This document shows, piece by piece, positions 11,601 through 22,940 of a stretch of DNA of 64,000 nt. This DNA comes from Saccharina japonica (Eukaryota; Sar; Phaeophyceae; Laminariales; Laminariaceae). Under the pieces are notes generated by a model. The model saw nothing but the letters and a program-made list of their open reading frames with translations, did no database searches and was not told the origin of the DNA. The stretch covers positions 131,369 through 195,368 of the forward strand of contig MEHQ01000427.1 in assembly GCA_008828725.1 (NCBI GenBank), given 5' to 3'. Position numbers and translations under genes: made by a program. Position 1 is the stretch's first letter, and every line of letters starts with the position of its first letter.

Positions 11601-14600
11601 CCACACCTGTGAGTAGCAGCCGAGAGGCGTTACTTAGTCTCGGTATTCGACCCACAGAAAGCAGAAACAATCTTTATGGGGAAGGACTTTTCCCACAGGA
11701 ACCAGTCCAACGGTACAAAAGGACACACTGCTGTAGTCATTCCTCGCCGGAGCTACTGTAATACGGCGGTACATCTGTGGACCCTCTATAAGGCCCGTTG
11801 AGTAGTGCTGTTTGCCCGCTATAGTGCCTGCGGAATCGCTTGGCACGGATGGGATTTACCAGTGTGGTAGTGCGCAATTTAGTGCCGGTTGCCTCTATAG
11901 TGCCGGTATTTTAGGCTGGCGCATACCGGCACTACTGTATATATGGACCAGTGCGCAATTTAGTGCCGGTTGCCGCTATAGTGCCGTTATTTTAGGCTGG
12001 CGCATGTATACCGGCACTACTGTACATATGAACCAGTGCGCAATTTAGTGCCGGTTGCCGCTATAGTGCCGGTATTTTAGGCTGGCGCATGTATACCGGC
12101 ACTACTGTACATATGGACCAGTTCGGCACTCGTATATATATATCATTTCATGGAGGCGTGTATACCCGAGTATACGGGTAGTGTTGAGGGGTTTAGTGAA
12201 AATAGGGCGACAGCGACTACGTGTTTGTTGAAAGTTCGGGTCGATCGCGTTTGACCCTTTCCCCCCCCGCCCTGTCGTTCCTGTTGTAATGTTCTCTCGC
12301 ACCCTGGGCAGACTTCGGGTTCCTTTCCCTCGGAGCTGCCGCGGAGCACGCCATCCTGCACATTGTCCGGTTCATCTATGCAGGCAACTCGCACCTCATA
12401 TACGAGACGGACACCGGTCGCTCCGGCTTGGTGGGGTGCGTTCTGATGCTTCCCATTGTACTGCCTATGAAGTACGAGTGGATCAAGAGGAGGGTGAGAG
12501 GAACTTTGGCATACTCTGGAATGTGTGCTTGTAAAGTAGTGTCATCGTGTTAGGTTGTTATTAATAGCGCTTTTCGATCGAAGCACCACTGCACGCAAAC
12601 AAAAAGGGCAAGCAAGACAGGTAGTCACGACTACCTGCTTGATGGCCTCCATCGCCGTTGCATACATAGTTCGTATACCATCGACTATACAGTGGTAGCG
12701 GGCCTTGCTCCAGAATATATGTATTAATAGTACATATTTCGCGGTGCATCTACTGTAATATGTTTCCCCACTATTCACAATAACTATAACAACGATAATA
12801 GGTGGAAGTTTGGGAGACATCGTGTAAAGCTTGCCCATCTATTGTTGAACCGCCGAATCAGTATAACCGTATACGTAGAGCTTAATCAACATGGGGGGGC
12901 ATGGGTGGGTGAAATTAGAGAAGGGATGTCTTGAGTTACTGGACTATACTGTAGTGTGAGTTCAACAAAGTTGTTTTTTTCTGGTGGGAGATTACGTTTC
13001 TAACATTATAACATAATACGTGTATATCCTAATTTCATCTGTGCTTTAAGCACGAGGTTAGGCGATTGCCCTCGAGCAGATGTCCAATCGAGCAAGTAGC
13101 TACACGCTGCGTAGATCCCTACACTGGAACTGTAATAATTCGGAGGTCGTTTGTAGTGCGCATGCAGGGACGGTGTCTGCAACACTCGTGCGCCTGTTAT
13201 TACGCTAAACTATTCGAATGTAATTAAGGAAGTCCAGTGCCGGTGTCACCCGGCCTCCGTCGCCATTCCAAGCGTAGATAATGGGCACGGTGGCGTACGC
13301 ACATGTGTTTCTATCGCCGGATACAATTGTCCAAGGGCTCACATGTTCCGTTAAGTCTATGGACGGGGACAACAGGACCTCGGGCGGTTACAGCAGGCCC
13401 ATATTTCGAGTCCCAATAAATCGTTTTGTCCAAGAAGGCACTACTACTGTAGCTTACATTTACCCCACGAAGGGTCCCGCTTCCTCCGTTCTCACTGTGC
13501 TTGATGTTTGAACACCGCCCCTCATGACAGCAGCAGTAACACCAACCTACCGCGCGCAACGTTTTCTCTGTGGCCGGAAATCGCAGATGTCCTTCCAGAC
13601 CAGGAAATACCTGCACATGACGTTTCTGCCGCTGATGATCGCACTGTGCTTCCACAGCGTCGTATTCCGCTACGTGGGATCCATCCTCATCGTGTGGTAT
13701 GTCGTCGACCGGCTGTACTTCACCACCAAACAGTGAGTGCCCCACAAGCCCACCAACAGCAGCAAAATAAAACCGACCGACGTATACCCGACCGGTTGGG
13801 GACATACCGCAAATACTGCAGTTTGCCAATACTTAGGCGACGGAAGAGGCATGCTCTTGCTGCAAAAGCCAAGTTGGGAGTCTCTTGAACGCCTCTTCTA
13901 AGTAACTGCCGCCTAACGGTAGTTACAGTAGATACTATTATTGTAATCTGGTCTAGTTGGGGAGCCGTCTCCTACCCAGTTGTAGATTTCGTACAGTAGT
14001 TGTATCGTTTTCGCCGCTAGATACTGCACTTTGCGCCGTGACCTCACATCTGATTCGGGCTTCGACGATATGTGCTCAACTTTGCAGAACCAGCAACAGC
14101 AGTAGTATTTGCAGCAGCAGAAGCAGCAGCACTACTGTAGCAGCACTAGCAACACCAGCCCTAAACGTGCACCTATTAGCTGTCGCTTGTTTGTTAAATC
14201 ACCCCCTCCCCCCCCCGCCCCCCCGCAACGTGGCCTTGATTGCTGGTACACCTCGACTAGGTCGTTCCTGATCACCAACCCTGTCTTCGAAGCGGTTGGG
14301 CGTGGAACGATGGTGACTGTGGACCTACCCATGTAAGTGCTCCCTTTTGTGTGAGAGGCGGTTCAACGTTCTTGGTTTGTGCGACGCCCGTCCTCTCGAG
14401 TGAGAGAGCGATCCTTGTCGCCAACACAACCTTGGAGGGTTTCGTTTGAACCCTACATGCACCCCCGTCCCATCCCTTTACCCATAACGAAGCCCGGTTT
14501 GTGTCTGGCCGCGGTTAAAGCCCGGTCTTTCTCGATCGAAACGACCTGCTTAGTGATGCACCGGCTGTAGGTTCTCCCCGTGGAGTCAGTATGTAGCTTC

Positions 14601-17600
14601 TTCGCACCTCTCTCGTGACGATTTTCACTCCGCTGTCAGCCGACAGCTGCCGCGCTAGACTTGTGATCCCCGCTGAGGAAACACTGTGCGGCGTCCGCTT
14701 TCTCAGGGGTTACACGTTCAAGGCTGGGTCGTACATCTACGTCAACTCGCCTACGATCAGTCGTAGCGAATGGCATCCGTTCTCGATCATCCAGGTGCCC
14801 GGCAAAGTGCCCAGGGCTGCTTTCTACGTCGAGGCGGTGAGTACGTAGGGCGATTGGCGCGTCGTGTCTGGAGAGGCGTGTCTCACCACGTAAGCGCGAC
14901 CATTCCGGCCGGTGTCTGCTACGTGGTGTCGAGAGCCGAAGCAGTACGTGGTACCTATACATCCAAGCGTACCACTTTCTGATACCCAGAGCCTTAGGTT
15001 GGCGAGAAAGCGATGCCTTTCTCGGCCCACGTGCAGCACCTTCGAACACGTACGTGCGGAGGTGGCAGACGTGTTAGCAGTAAAACGTGTTTAGTGCCCT
15101 CCAAACAGTAATGGACCCATTGCCTCGTTGCACGTTGAACAACACACATACAGGTTCCTTCGTTGACGGCACGCAGACCGTGGGAACCTACAACCCAACC
15201 CCGTCACAGTCTTTCATTCTCCGAGAAAATCACGTATCTTACTATTCCTGTCTTTTTGGCTGAAAACACGATCAGGTGGGAGACTGGACGCAAGACCTGT
15301 TCAGCCTCGGCCTGGAGCAGCCTCGCCTTCCGCTGTGGATCACCGCCGCGCAACCCAGCATCATGGAGAAGTCCATCTACTTCGACAACAGTAAGGACAT
15401 AGTGTACGGCGTATTTCGTACAACTCTGTGATTGCCGAACGTTTCGGTGCATAATTCCGTAATTGCCTTGTTTTCGGTGTTTCGAATGTTCTATGTTTAG
15501 AAAACGTAAATAGCACTTAGACCTGAAGGGATAGTCGCTTAAGCAACGTATTTGTGTCGAGTAGGCGTGCTGTAGGTTGTAAGGGTCTCCGGGCCGCGGG
15601 GTTGGAGCGTTCGAAGAACGATTGCCCCTCCATGTCCTAAGCCACTATCCATAGCTGTATAGGCACATCGCCAAGCTCGAGTGACGATACTGCTGCTAAT
15701 TGACGCTGTTACCTCCTATGCCTACTATAAGGAGGAACTTTAGTTTGCTTGTCTGATATTACCGGCGATACTCACTCCTACAATTTGGATATACACTGAA
15801 GACAAGGCGGCGTGGGTTATATCAGTGTTAGTCCGCCCTACGGATATTTCCGTGTACTTCAACATATCTCGTTTCTTCTTTCTTTTGCCTCCGTTTCCTG
15901 TCATTGATGTTGGGACACAGCCAGTCACGAGGCCTGCCCAATTACGACTAATGCGATACACCCGCCCTCGTCCATGTTCCCATACGCTGCGCCTCGTCCA
16001 CGCCGTTTGGTCGTTTCGGTTTGCCGCAGTCGTCCTGGTATGCACTGGGGCTGGGATCACACCCGCTGTATCTATCATCGCGAGGTGAGCTGCGATTATT
16101 GAGAAGGGCGACGTGATCGTTTATTTGAACTATATACCGAACGGTGAACTCCAGCTCAGCATGTGTACACGCTACATTCTCCACAAACCCGGGGAGGTTC
16201 AAATGTTGAATGGGTGCGTCGCTCAAGAGCCCTTGCCGAACTCTACTGTAGTCGACACAAAGCCTGTGCAAGGCGCTACAACGTAGAGCCTTACCATCCC
16301 GTGCGAATTTGGTCTGCTACACTCGATACACCCTGACGGCACCCGCACGTGCTTGCCCAAATGTACTAATATATAACCGTCGCCCGTCCCTGCCGTGGTC
16401 TTGCCCCATCGAAACCTAGGTTCGCCAAGAGGAAGAACATCCACCTTTTGTGGATGTCGAGGGACGGTGGTCTGGTAGCTCTGTTCGAAAAACAGGTAAC
16501 CATGCGCCGCAATAGCACACAGCGTGATGTGTCCGCTAAGGTCGCTCACGACGCTCCACAGTTTTGGTGCTTGTGGGGGAGGCATTCCCGACATGGGACA
16601 CCTGCTGCCAAAACTATGAACCTCTGTCCGGGAATATAATGATCGTTCATGTTAGTGTTAATACTGCAACGGCCCTTTCATTTTCGGGAAGAGTGGCAAT
16701 GCGATATGGAGTGTCCAACAGTACAATCCTTCCCATACATCATTTGCGTGGAACGGGGTTGCCCTGTCGACACGCACTATTTGAATGATGGTTTGGCGCC
16801 AAGTCGATGCACTACGTACACCATACACCCCCCCCAAAGGCAGCACTGTCAGTATTCTAAGCGACTTCTACTGTGTAATCTTCGATTGCCTTTTCTTCGT
16901 CTATCTATGTAGACCTAAGTACCGCAAATGATTCGATTTGACAAACCTCACACGTTCGCTCGTTGGCCGCACCGTCTGTGTTTATATAATGCGCTGTTTG
17001 TCGAGCAGCTCCGCCAGGTGAACAGCAAGGTGCACCTTACCGGTAAGCAGTCCGAGGAGACCAAGACCGCCCTGCAAAGGCTTCTCCGGTCATCTAACAA
17101 GCACGTGAGCGACCATGAGCGAGATGTGCTGAAGTAGTGCTCTTATCTATCCACGAAAGCGTGTAGACTCGACAGTGCAAAAGGAGACCGAACAAGCCGA
17201 ACGTCACCTCAACCACCTGTTTAGGTCTGTGTTCGCAGGATCAATCTATTGCTGGCGAACAACCTATGCTATGTAGCTCAAGGCCCAATTTCCTGCACTG
17301 CTTGTAAAACGAGAACTACTGTTGTACCGATTCAAGCTAACACCGGTACACCCGCAAACGTGACTCGGACTTGTCTAAATGCACGGCAAGCAGCGCGTGA
17401 TGAGGAAGGCGAGCCTCAGGTCCCTCGAGATGAGCCACTCCTCCAACTCTAAGCCGTCGAGACATTCAACGTGAGTCCGTGTTCCCCGACCGACTACGAC
17501 AGCATTCGGCGTACGATTATGAACGGGGCTCAAAGCCAGCGTTACTCTGTTTATCACCGGTGCATCCCGCGTTATATTGGTTTTGTTGAAACGATGAACC

Positions 17601-20600
17601 AACGATCTCGGAATGGTTTGCAGCCAGAGACCGTTCACCGAAAGGCGTATGCTTGAATACGTTCGCGATATCGGCCTGCAGGGGTATTGGAGCGAAACGT
17701 CAACGCCAGGTTCAGTTGCTCGCGCGTGTGCTACCCACCCCATCTCGGCTAATTATGATGTCCACAAAATCGTCCCTCATCAAAACTCTTCGTTGTGCAA
17801 ATTGACCTATCAGGATCGAGGAAGACAGTGACCATGCGATCGACGAAATGAAGACCGCTCACGGTGACACTGCTGTCAACTTCCAACTGCCTGCACAGCG
17901 GGAGGCGGTTATCTCGGATGCTATCGGACTCTCGACGGCCTCGGTAAGCATCACACTACCGTGGACGTGCAAAAGCACGTGGGGGTGTCGGCTAGTTAAC
18001 CAGACTTCACCACCCCGACCAGACTGCGTGGCTGACGTGGCTTTGGCTGTGGACCTAACTGGCTGTCGGACGTCCGTATCGGAAGTTACTTCCATGTGTT
18101 GATAGTCAATGTGCTCGCGCGAGGTATGCCTCGTTCTCCCACTCCGCATCGGAGGTGCTATACTTGATTGTTTGTTGATTTGCTTAATTATGTTTATTTT
18201 TTACGTATTCTCTTTTTCCTTTTCGTTTTTACTCTTTATGGTTTTTTTTTCTTCTCTTTCATGCACCTGGATTGCTAGCAGGGTAGGTCTTGCCTGCCGT
18301 ATATGGCATTGCATTGTCTGCTCTGCTTACTGCACTGAGCTTAGTATCTCTGTGTCGTAGCTTTGTGACCACAAAACTGGTACCTTTTTAGGATGAAGAA
18401 TCGGCACGGACACTGGGTGTGCTGGACGTCGACGGGTAGAAAGAAAGGTTTAATGTGAGGAACACACACATGCTTTCTAATGCTGCTGCTGTACGTCGAG
18501 GTTCCTTGAAGTAGTGTCAAAGCCGCATCACCAAGGTACCTGGCAGCCCCCGTACGACCTCAACTATTCATATTTTATGTCTTTTTTCGCTTACCTCCGC
18601 CCATTTGTCCTCACTGCCGGACCATCACCACGGAGCAGGTTCGACGTCTTCGCCGTATCAACTCCATCAGCAACAAACCGACCGATCCCGTGACTGTGAG
18701 TTTCGGACGCCCGGACATCGGCGCATACCTCAAGGAAACGTTCACCACGCAGACGGAGATGCTGGACGAAAGCGGCATGGACAGATCTAGCGCGATGATC
18801 GATGTAAGAGCCCCTTAGCGCGACCCCGAGAACTACGACGTACTACCCTGTCCGTAAGGACATAAGTAACGCCCCCCCCTCCTCCTCCACTGTATTGTAT
18901 ACACTGGACCTGAAGGGTTTACATAAGCGCTTACGTATGTAGATATTCACACCGGCGATCGGGTGTAAGGGGGTTGTGTCACCCTCGATTATACGTGATA
19001 CCTAGCATTGTACTTGCTGCTTCGCGCAAAGGAGGAACCGCTAGCCCAGCCAGCCTCTCGGTTTTCGAGAAGATTTGTATGGCGCCAAAAGCATTTCCAG
19101 TCGACAGTAGGTCGTGGCATCTTAGTAGCACATGATTCATTACGTTTGTAGTTACCCATAAATATTACGCTCGTTTCGACTCAGGGCTCACCCATTACGC
19201 CTGTTTCTACCGTGTCCCTGCTGAATGCGCGCGATGCTTACCAGGAGTCGAAGCGCCTGGACGCCGACCAGAAGTTCTCGAAGCAGACGCTCATGAAGGC
19301 GGACACCAAAGCCGTGGAAGCTTGGCAACAGCAACGAGTGAGTGTTCGCGTTAGTCGCGGTGATGTAGACATGGGCTTGCTTTGGTTCTACTGGGGCCAT
19401 ATACTGGGTACAATGCAGATCATCCATCGTTTGTACCGGCTTTGAATACCCCCATGAAACGTACACAAGGGAGGCGTTGTTATCATAGTGATCCATGAAA
19501 CCATTTCCACCTACAGGCGAAGCGCACACGCGGGTCTGAAAGGAACAAGCTAGTACACGTAAACACACCTACCTATGTACACGTTACAATGCAAAGTCCT
19601 GAGTCGCATGGTAGAGCATACGATTGTTGACCAAGACTGTGCACAGCAGGATGACCACATTCAGGGCCGCTGTTTTAAGAGGTTGATAGTCAACTCACAC
19701 AACGAGCTACCCTGATTATTGTTTTGCGGAGTCTTCCGCTTTCATTCGTTTCAGTTTCACGGTTCGCAACCCCTCCCTGTTCGTCACGCTAGACCGCACC
19801 GTATGTGCTGTGCCATGCTATGAGTGAGGTGTAGTGCCACTCGCGCCTTAACTCGGCGGTGATCATGGCGTTGCGACCGAGGCGACGGTACGGGGGGCAC
19901 GCTTAGGCCACTATCTCAAACCGCGCATAGCCACTCGGTCGAGTGACTGCCCTAATACTACGTAGCGTTTAAGCTTTTACTCGTGTTCGTTTCGCGACAT
20001 GCAGCGCCATGTGGTTAGTTTGCTTTGCTTGGCCACTAATGGCGCTGCTTGTACGCGTGGCCAATAATGGACCAACATTAATATTTTCAAGTGTAAGGTT
20101 GAGTGAGGTACAGAGTCCACTCGCCCAAGTGGCCTCAACGCGGTCTAGTCACAATCTCGGTATCCTCCCGGTATCCTCCCGATACCGTAGTCTTGGTCTA
20201 TTCAGCATTCAGTGCTTCTCTTGTTGAGGGCCCACCATCAGCCCTTAGGAAGCCTGTCGAAATCCCTCGAGCGCAGTACACCAACACGATCCTTTCAATT
20301 GTAATGTGCACGGTATGCAGGGCAACGGGGCCAACAACAAGGCAAACGCCGGCTCCAAGTCTCCCACCAACGCCGGACCTAGCCCCATGTCCCAGTGGCT
20401 CGTGCTCTACTGTGGTGCCAACCCCAAGGTCGAGGAGGTAAATCGCAGAGCAAAGGGCTCGAGAGAGAGGGGGCGAAATGGGTTCGAACGGAGCAATTGC
20501 TGCATCGAGATAAACTTGCCGCATGCGCGGCGCGCCAACACTAGTTAGTTTAATCGGCTGTCCCATCGGGAAGTGGTTTGAGGAGGCGGGGAAAGTAGCG

Positions 20601-21020
20601 AACGTTCGTGACGTTGCGACATTGCTGTCGTCACTCATAGGCGACTGTATCATTCGGCAATAATCTGTGAAAGTGTTGCCACCTCGGAAAACTACCGATT
20701 GCCGATAACCGGATAGCACCAAACGGGGTGCGTAAGTCTCGGTGTAGCTGGGCCTCGCAGTTGAAGCACGGAGCAAAACTACTGTATCTGTGCAAGACAA
20801 CTTCGTCGCTCCAGGCAGGCCCCCCCTTTCCCATGTATGCATGTATGCGCTCTGACTGCACCTATGCTCCTTTCGTCCTCCCCTCCCCCCTTCCCTCCCT
20901 GCACACACTGTACGGATCGCGCTGTTCTCCATGTACAACATCCCATGGCTGAAGGCCATCGCCACAACCTGCGACGAGCTCCACGTCAACTGGCAGAAGG
21001 AATACTTCGGGGAATGGTGA
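5653..21020 (+). CDS. NOX-A: NADPH oxidase / ferric reductase-like transmembrane oxidoreductase, 17 exons
   Basis: Exons: 5653-5901, 10545-10630, 11424-11608, 12312-12493, 13587-13732, 14261-14332, 14707-14836, 15276-15390, 16030-16084, 16420-16495, 17006-17104, 17394-17470, 17814-17943, 18639-18803, 19245-19337, 20321-20437, 20955-21020. The joined frame is 2043 nt (680 residues plus TGA). Seen: about six membrane helices; haem-ligand pairs H172/H186 and H244/H257 (spacings 14 and 13, as in NOX2); FAD motif HPFS at 330-333; NADPH motif GAGITP at 395-400; FGRP at 556-559; LYCG at 649-652; a C-terminal KEYF then GEW. The ATG at 5653 is chosen because an in-frame TAG lies at 5617 and NOX-B starts MP at the same place. 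Every exon but a few linkers has an equal-length partner in NOX-B. Expected role: electron transfer from NADPH through FAD and two haems across a membrane to oxygen or iron. No EF-hands are seen. Least certain: the starts of exons 11, 12 and 15. Confidence 0.87.
6187..6445. mobile_element. CTCTATCGTAGCACG-TIR MITE, degenerate copy in NOX-A intron 1
   Basis: The right end reads AAAGTGCTAACTCTATCGTA then GCAC, preceded by the family's internal blocks (TCAAGGAGC.., TCA.TCCAGAAAC.., and upstream ATACCCGATG.ACAAT..). The left end is weak, so the left boundary is approximate. Confidence 0.5.
7387..7692 (-). CDS. Unrecognised 101-codon antisense ORF with a helix-turn-helix-like stretch
   Basis: An ATG-started minus-strand frame lies inside NOX-A intron 1. 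A segment reading VDEAIGASRQTVCRVW resembles the recognition helix of transposase or regulator HTH motifs (the usual pattern is A..LGVSRQTVYRW). It is preceded by a basic stretch. No catalytic domain is seen. It could be a decayed transposase fragment or a chance frame; I favour neither strongly. Confidence 0.2.
   Translation of the reverse strand: MGDMCVWLRSSIDPTPCSSRRGPLTQTRLPVHLVPKYELEKWQFLRLLKLFSSAFRRGRRDQVDEAIGASRQTVCRVWSYAATAECGYQTGAPNHQNSSCC
9524..9848 (+). mobile_element. tRNA-derived SINE, copy 2
   Basis: It starts GCCCCGG, with A box TGGTCTGGCAGG and B box GGTTCGAGTCTCG. It then runs parallel to copy 1 through GAGAGCGCCTA, GGGGAGGA and GTGACCCCGGATCTGAG to an A-rich tail. It is inserted in the sense orientation in NOX-A intron 1. 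The B box here is closer to the tRNA consensus (GGTTCGANTCC) than in copy 1. Confidence 0.82.
10704..11088. mobile_element. CTCTATCGTAGCACG-TIR MITE with internal 9-bp satellite, NOX-A intron 2
   Basis: The left end GATGCGTGCTACGATAGAG and right end CTCTATCGTAGCATGCGTC are near-perfect inverted repeats. Internal blocks (GGCTCCTTAACCCCAAATCG, GAGCTCTTCAAGTGACCACC) recur in other copies. About 90 bp of the interior is a ten-unit TCATTATTG array, which makes this copy longer (385 bp) than the roughly 250-265 bp of most others. Confidence 0.8.
10811..10899. repeat. 9-bp tandem repeat TCATTATTG, about ten units
   Basis: Ten nearly identical units in a row, inside a MITE in NOX-A intron 2. Near-perfect homogeneity implies recent expansion after the MITE inserted. 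It generates a false Thr-Ile-Met repeat frame on the minus strand. Confidence 0.95.
11424..13732 (+). other. NOX-A exons 3-5: bis-haem ferric reductase membrane core
   Basis: Exons 3, 4 and 5 (11424-11608, 12312-12493, 13587-13732) code for most of the membrane helices. Exon 3 ends with ..DIHT and exon 4 opens YFGFLSLGAAAEHAILH, giving H172 and H186. Exon 5 carries KYLHMTFLPLMIALCFHS, giving H244 and H257. In NOX2 the two haem-binding pairs have the same spacings, 14 and 13. All four histidines are conserved in NOX-B (179, 193, 251, 264). The loop LPIVLPMKYEW between exons 4 and 5 is also conserved. Confidence 0.85.
11871..12121. repeat. 80-85-bp tandem repeat with internal inverted repeat, three units
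   Basis: Units begin TGCGCAATTTAGTGCCGG at about 11871, 11952 and 12037. Each unit contains TATAGTGCCGGTAT and the inverted ATACCGGCACTACTGTA, so each can fold into a hairpin. The array lies in NOX-A intron 3. The second and third units are almost identical, the first slightly shorter (81 against 85 bp). Confidence 0.9.
14088..14150. repeat. Imperfect CAG-rich microsatellite in NOX-A intron 5
   Basis: Interrupted runs of CAG/AGC triplets (CAGCAGCAGAAGCAGCAGCA and neighbours). They lie between exons 5 and 6 and read in no exon. Confidence 0.8.
14261..14836 (+). other. NOX-A exons 6-7: FAD-binding barrel
   Basis: Exon 6 (14261-14332) encodes SFLITNPVFEAVGRG then MVTVDLPM. Exon 7 (14707-14836) encodes GYTFKAGSYIYVNSP followed by SEWHPFSIIQVPG. 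This is the order of the NOX/FRE FAD domain: an entry strand, the F.AG.Y..VN.P strand and the EWHPF(T/S)I flavin-binding motif. Intron phases (2 and 0 at the ends) and both exon lengths (72 and 130) are identical in NOX-B. Confidence 0.88.
15276..16495 (+). other. NOX-A exons 8-10: first half of the NADPH domain
   Basis: Exon 8 (15276-15390) opens VGDWTQDLF, the GDWT strand of NOX proteins, and continues LPLWITAAQPSIMEKS. Exon 9 (16030-16084) carries VLVCTGAGITPAVSII, the NADPH ribose/pyrophosphate loop. Exon 10 (16420-16495) carries NIHLLWMSRDGGLVALF, matching the v.l.W..R strand of the family. The GPYG tetrapeptide normally found before the GAGITP strand is replaced by AAQPS, also in NOX-B. 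Confidence 0.85.
17006..17943 (+). other. NOX-A exons 11-13: nicotinamide strand and charged insertion
   Basis: Exon 11 (17006-17104) encodes QLRQVNSKVHLTGKQSEE and a basic helix ending LLRSSNKH. Exon 12 (17394-17470) is a short Ser/Arg-rich linker. Exon 13 (17814-17943) is acidic (IEEDSDHAIDEMK) and variable. Together they place about 110 residues between the VHLTG strand and the later FGRP motif. I recall roughly half that or less in plant RBOH proteins. Exon 11 is 51 nt shorter than in NOX-B because its donor is used earlier; the frame beyond it soon meets a stop. Confidence 0.7.
18301..18460. repeat. Dispersed repeat, copy 1 (partner at 60797-60958), NOX-A intron 13
   Basis: The block runs GGCATTGCATTGTCTGCTCT, through GTGTCGTAGCTTTGTGAC, to AGGATGAAGAATCGGCACGG and ACACTGGGTGTGCTGG. 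A matching block in the same order lies at about 60797-60958, and a third, more decayed match to its last 70 bp at about 8727-8800. No terminal repeats were recognised, so the type of element is unknown. Confidence 0.6.
18639..21020 (+). other. NOX-A exons 14-17: FGRP motif, lysine-rich insert, LYCG motif and C-terminus
   Basis: Exon 14 (18639-18803) carries DPVTVSFGRPDIGAYL. Exon 15 (19245-19337) is a charged, probably helical segment (ESKRLDADQKFSKQTLMKAD). Exon 16 (20321-20437) is Asn/Ala-rich and then reaches WLVLYCGANPKVEE, the NOX YCG nucleotide-binding motif. Exon 17 (20955-21020) encodes a terminal helix and NWQKEYFGEW before TGA, comparable to the HKENF end of NOX/RBOH proteins plus three residues. 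An alternative upstream acceptor for exon 15 (19185) also stays in frame and would add 20 residues. Confidence 0.78.
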
Positions 21021-22940
21021 AGAGGCGGCAGCTGCCGGAGGGGGGGCGTTGACGCCAGCAATCACATACACCTGGAATATCGTGTCCAACGCATACCTTG
21101 TATTTGAATTTCCAGAGAAGAAGGGACACACACATGGCGGCGCTTCCACGACCCGCGAATACCGGGCAGAGGCATGTCCTCGGGTGCGGCGGCTTCGAAC
21201 TTTCGTAATACTTGTCCGATACGCTAACGTTTCGTGTGAGCAGGACGGGCGAAAAGCAAGCCGTGGTACAACCGAACTTCGGTAGCCCTGGTTTGTCTAG
21301 TACCACGCCGATGTCTTGGAAAGCCAAGGCAGCCTTTTTCTGCACCGTCCTCAGTTGTGTATGGGGTTTGGACGAGGGTCGCCCATCTCATTGTTTGAGG
21401 GGTAGCACGTCTGCCTACATTGTTCGATGTTTTATTTTCTGTGTTGCAAGGCGAGGGGGAGGGAGGTTCCCGTCTGCAGCAGTAAGTAGTAATTGTGTTG
21501 CCGCGTTAATTGTGAATATGGTACTTTGCCGCATATGCTACTTCGGCCCATCTCTGTAGGCCCTCGGCCAGTCGTTACGGTAGGAAGGGAAGCGCGCCCC
21601 CCTACCCGTGCAGTAGCGTTGTGGTACCGATGGAAACCCCTGGAGTATGATATTCATGATGGCGTTTAGTCGCACGTGTACATACCATAAGCGCGCACAC
21701 ACAGGGTTCGGATGGACGTCGAGTGATATTTCTATATGCACCACATTAATATACTTAGTATGTACAACTGTTGGCAGGAAGCAGTTGCCTCGCAGGACCC
21801 CACTCGGTTGTTACCGCCTGCGCGGCAAACCATTACGTTCGCAGTGCTCTTGCATAGCTTATTGTGTAGAGATGGACGCGCCTGCCGCATCCAGAGCGGC
21901 TGCCTGGCTTATATATCTAGACCGGAGGGCTGCCACTGCGAGCGGTTTGTGTGCGTAAGCAACAGTTCCATAGTGGTATCTAAACCTTCCCCGCTATTGT
22001 GTACTAGCGGTAGTGCTACGGCTCCGCCCGTGGCGCTTTTGTCCCACCGTGAGGCGCATAGTGTTAGGATCGGCGAGTGCCGTTTGTTAGCTGTGCCGAG
22101 AGGCTGTGTTTGTTGCCGTATGTTCTTGTAGACTGGTCGACGCGTCGAGTTTGATGTATCGTGTACACTAGGGTACGTGTAATCTAGCCCTGTAAGTTGA
22201 AACCGCATTGCGCATTTCGACGATGGCGGGTTCTCCCCTTCTTCGCGACCGAATGTTAGCCTGCGGTTTCAACCACTGGAGACTCACGAGTCTCACTTGT
22301 TCCTGAGTCTCGTTTGTGCCCATCCCTTTTGTTTTGCTCTTGGCCGTGCTGGCACCAAAAAAACGTAACTTAGCTAGGTTTTTACGATTTTTTTCTGTTG
22401 TGGCTTATGCTTTGCATTTATTTGTGCCAAGGCACCGTTGCCTTTCGGAAGCCCCTTGACCCCCCACGGTCGACGTCCGTTGCGGAGAGAATGGAGTGGC
22501 GCTCACCATCCCACGTTCTTACGGGTTTTTGTGCGTGTTTATGTTTGGATGTTGTGTGGTGGAAGCACCATGGTTAGCACCCCCGCAAATTGGACGCCGA
22601 TGTGCGTCGGAGATGCTGTTTTCTATTGCCCATATACCTATAGTATCGGTCAAGGGTGATGACATTGGAGTAATGTCGGCCTTGAGGGGATGTGAGAATA
22701 GTCAGTCGAGGTTCAAGTAATATGCTGTACCACTCCTTGCGTTGGGTCCAACAATGGTTTTGAAATCGGTGAAGGATTTCGTGGTTTGCCACAAACACCA
22801 CCACCGCGAAATGGAATGCGGTGGGATATATGTTTCCAGCGATATTAATATCGCCCTATAATGGTACGTCTATGGGAAACAATTGAGCTCCATTTCGTCG
22901 AGAGAGAACCTCGGTACATGCCGACAAACACGCCTAGACG

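Noticed and set aside
11871-12121. CRISPR array
   Set aside because: The three units are direct tandem repeats with no unique spacers, in an intron of a eukaryotic gene.
20198-21061. 287-codon minus-strand ORF, the longest in the window
   Set aside because: It is antisense to NOX-A exons 16-17 and the intron between them. The coding bias of the exons tends to keep an antisense frame open, and the product has no domain.
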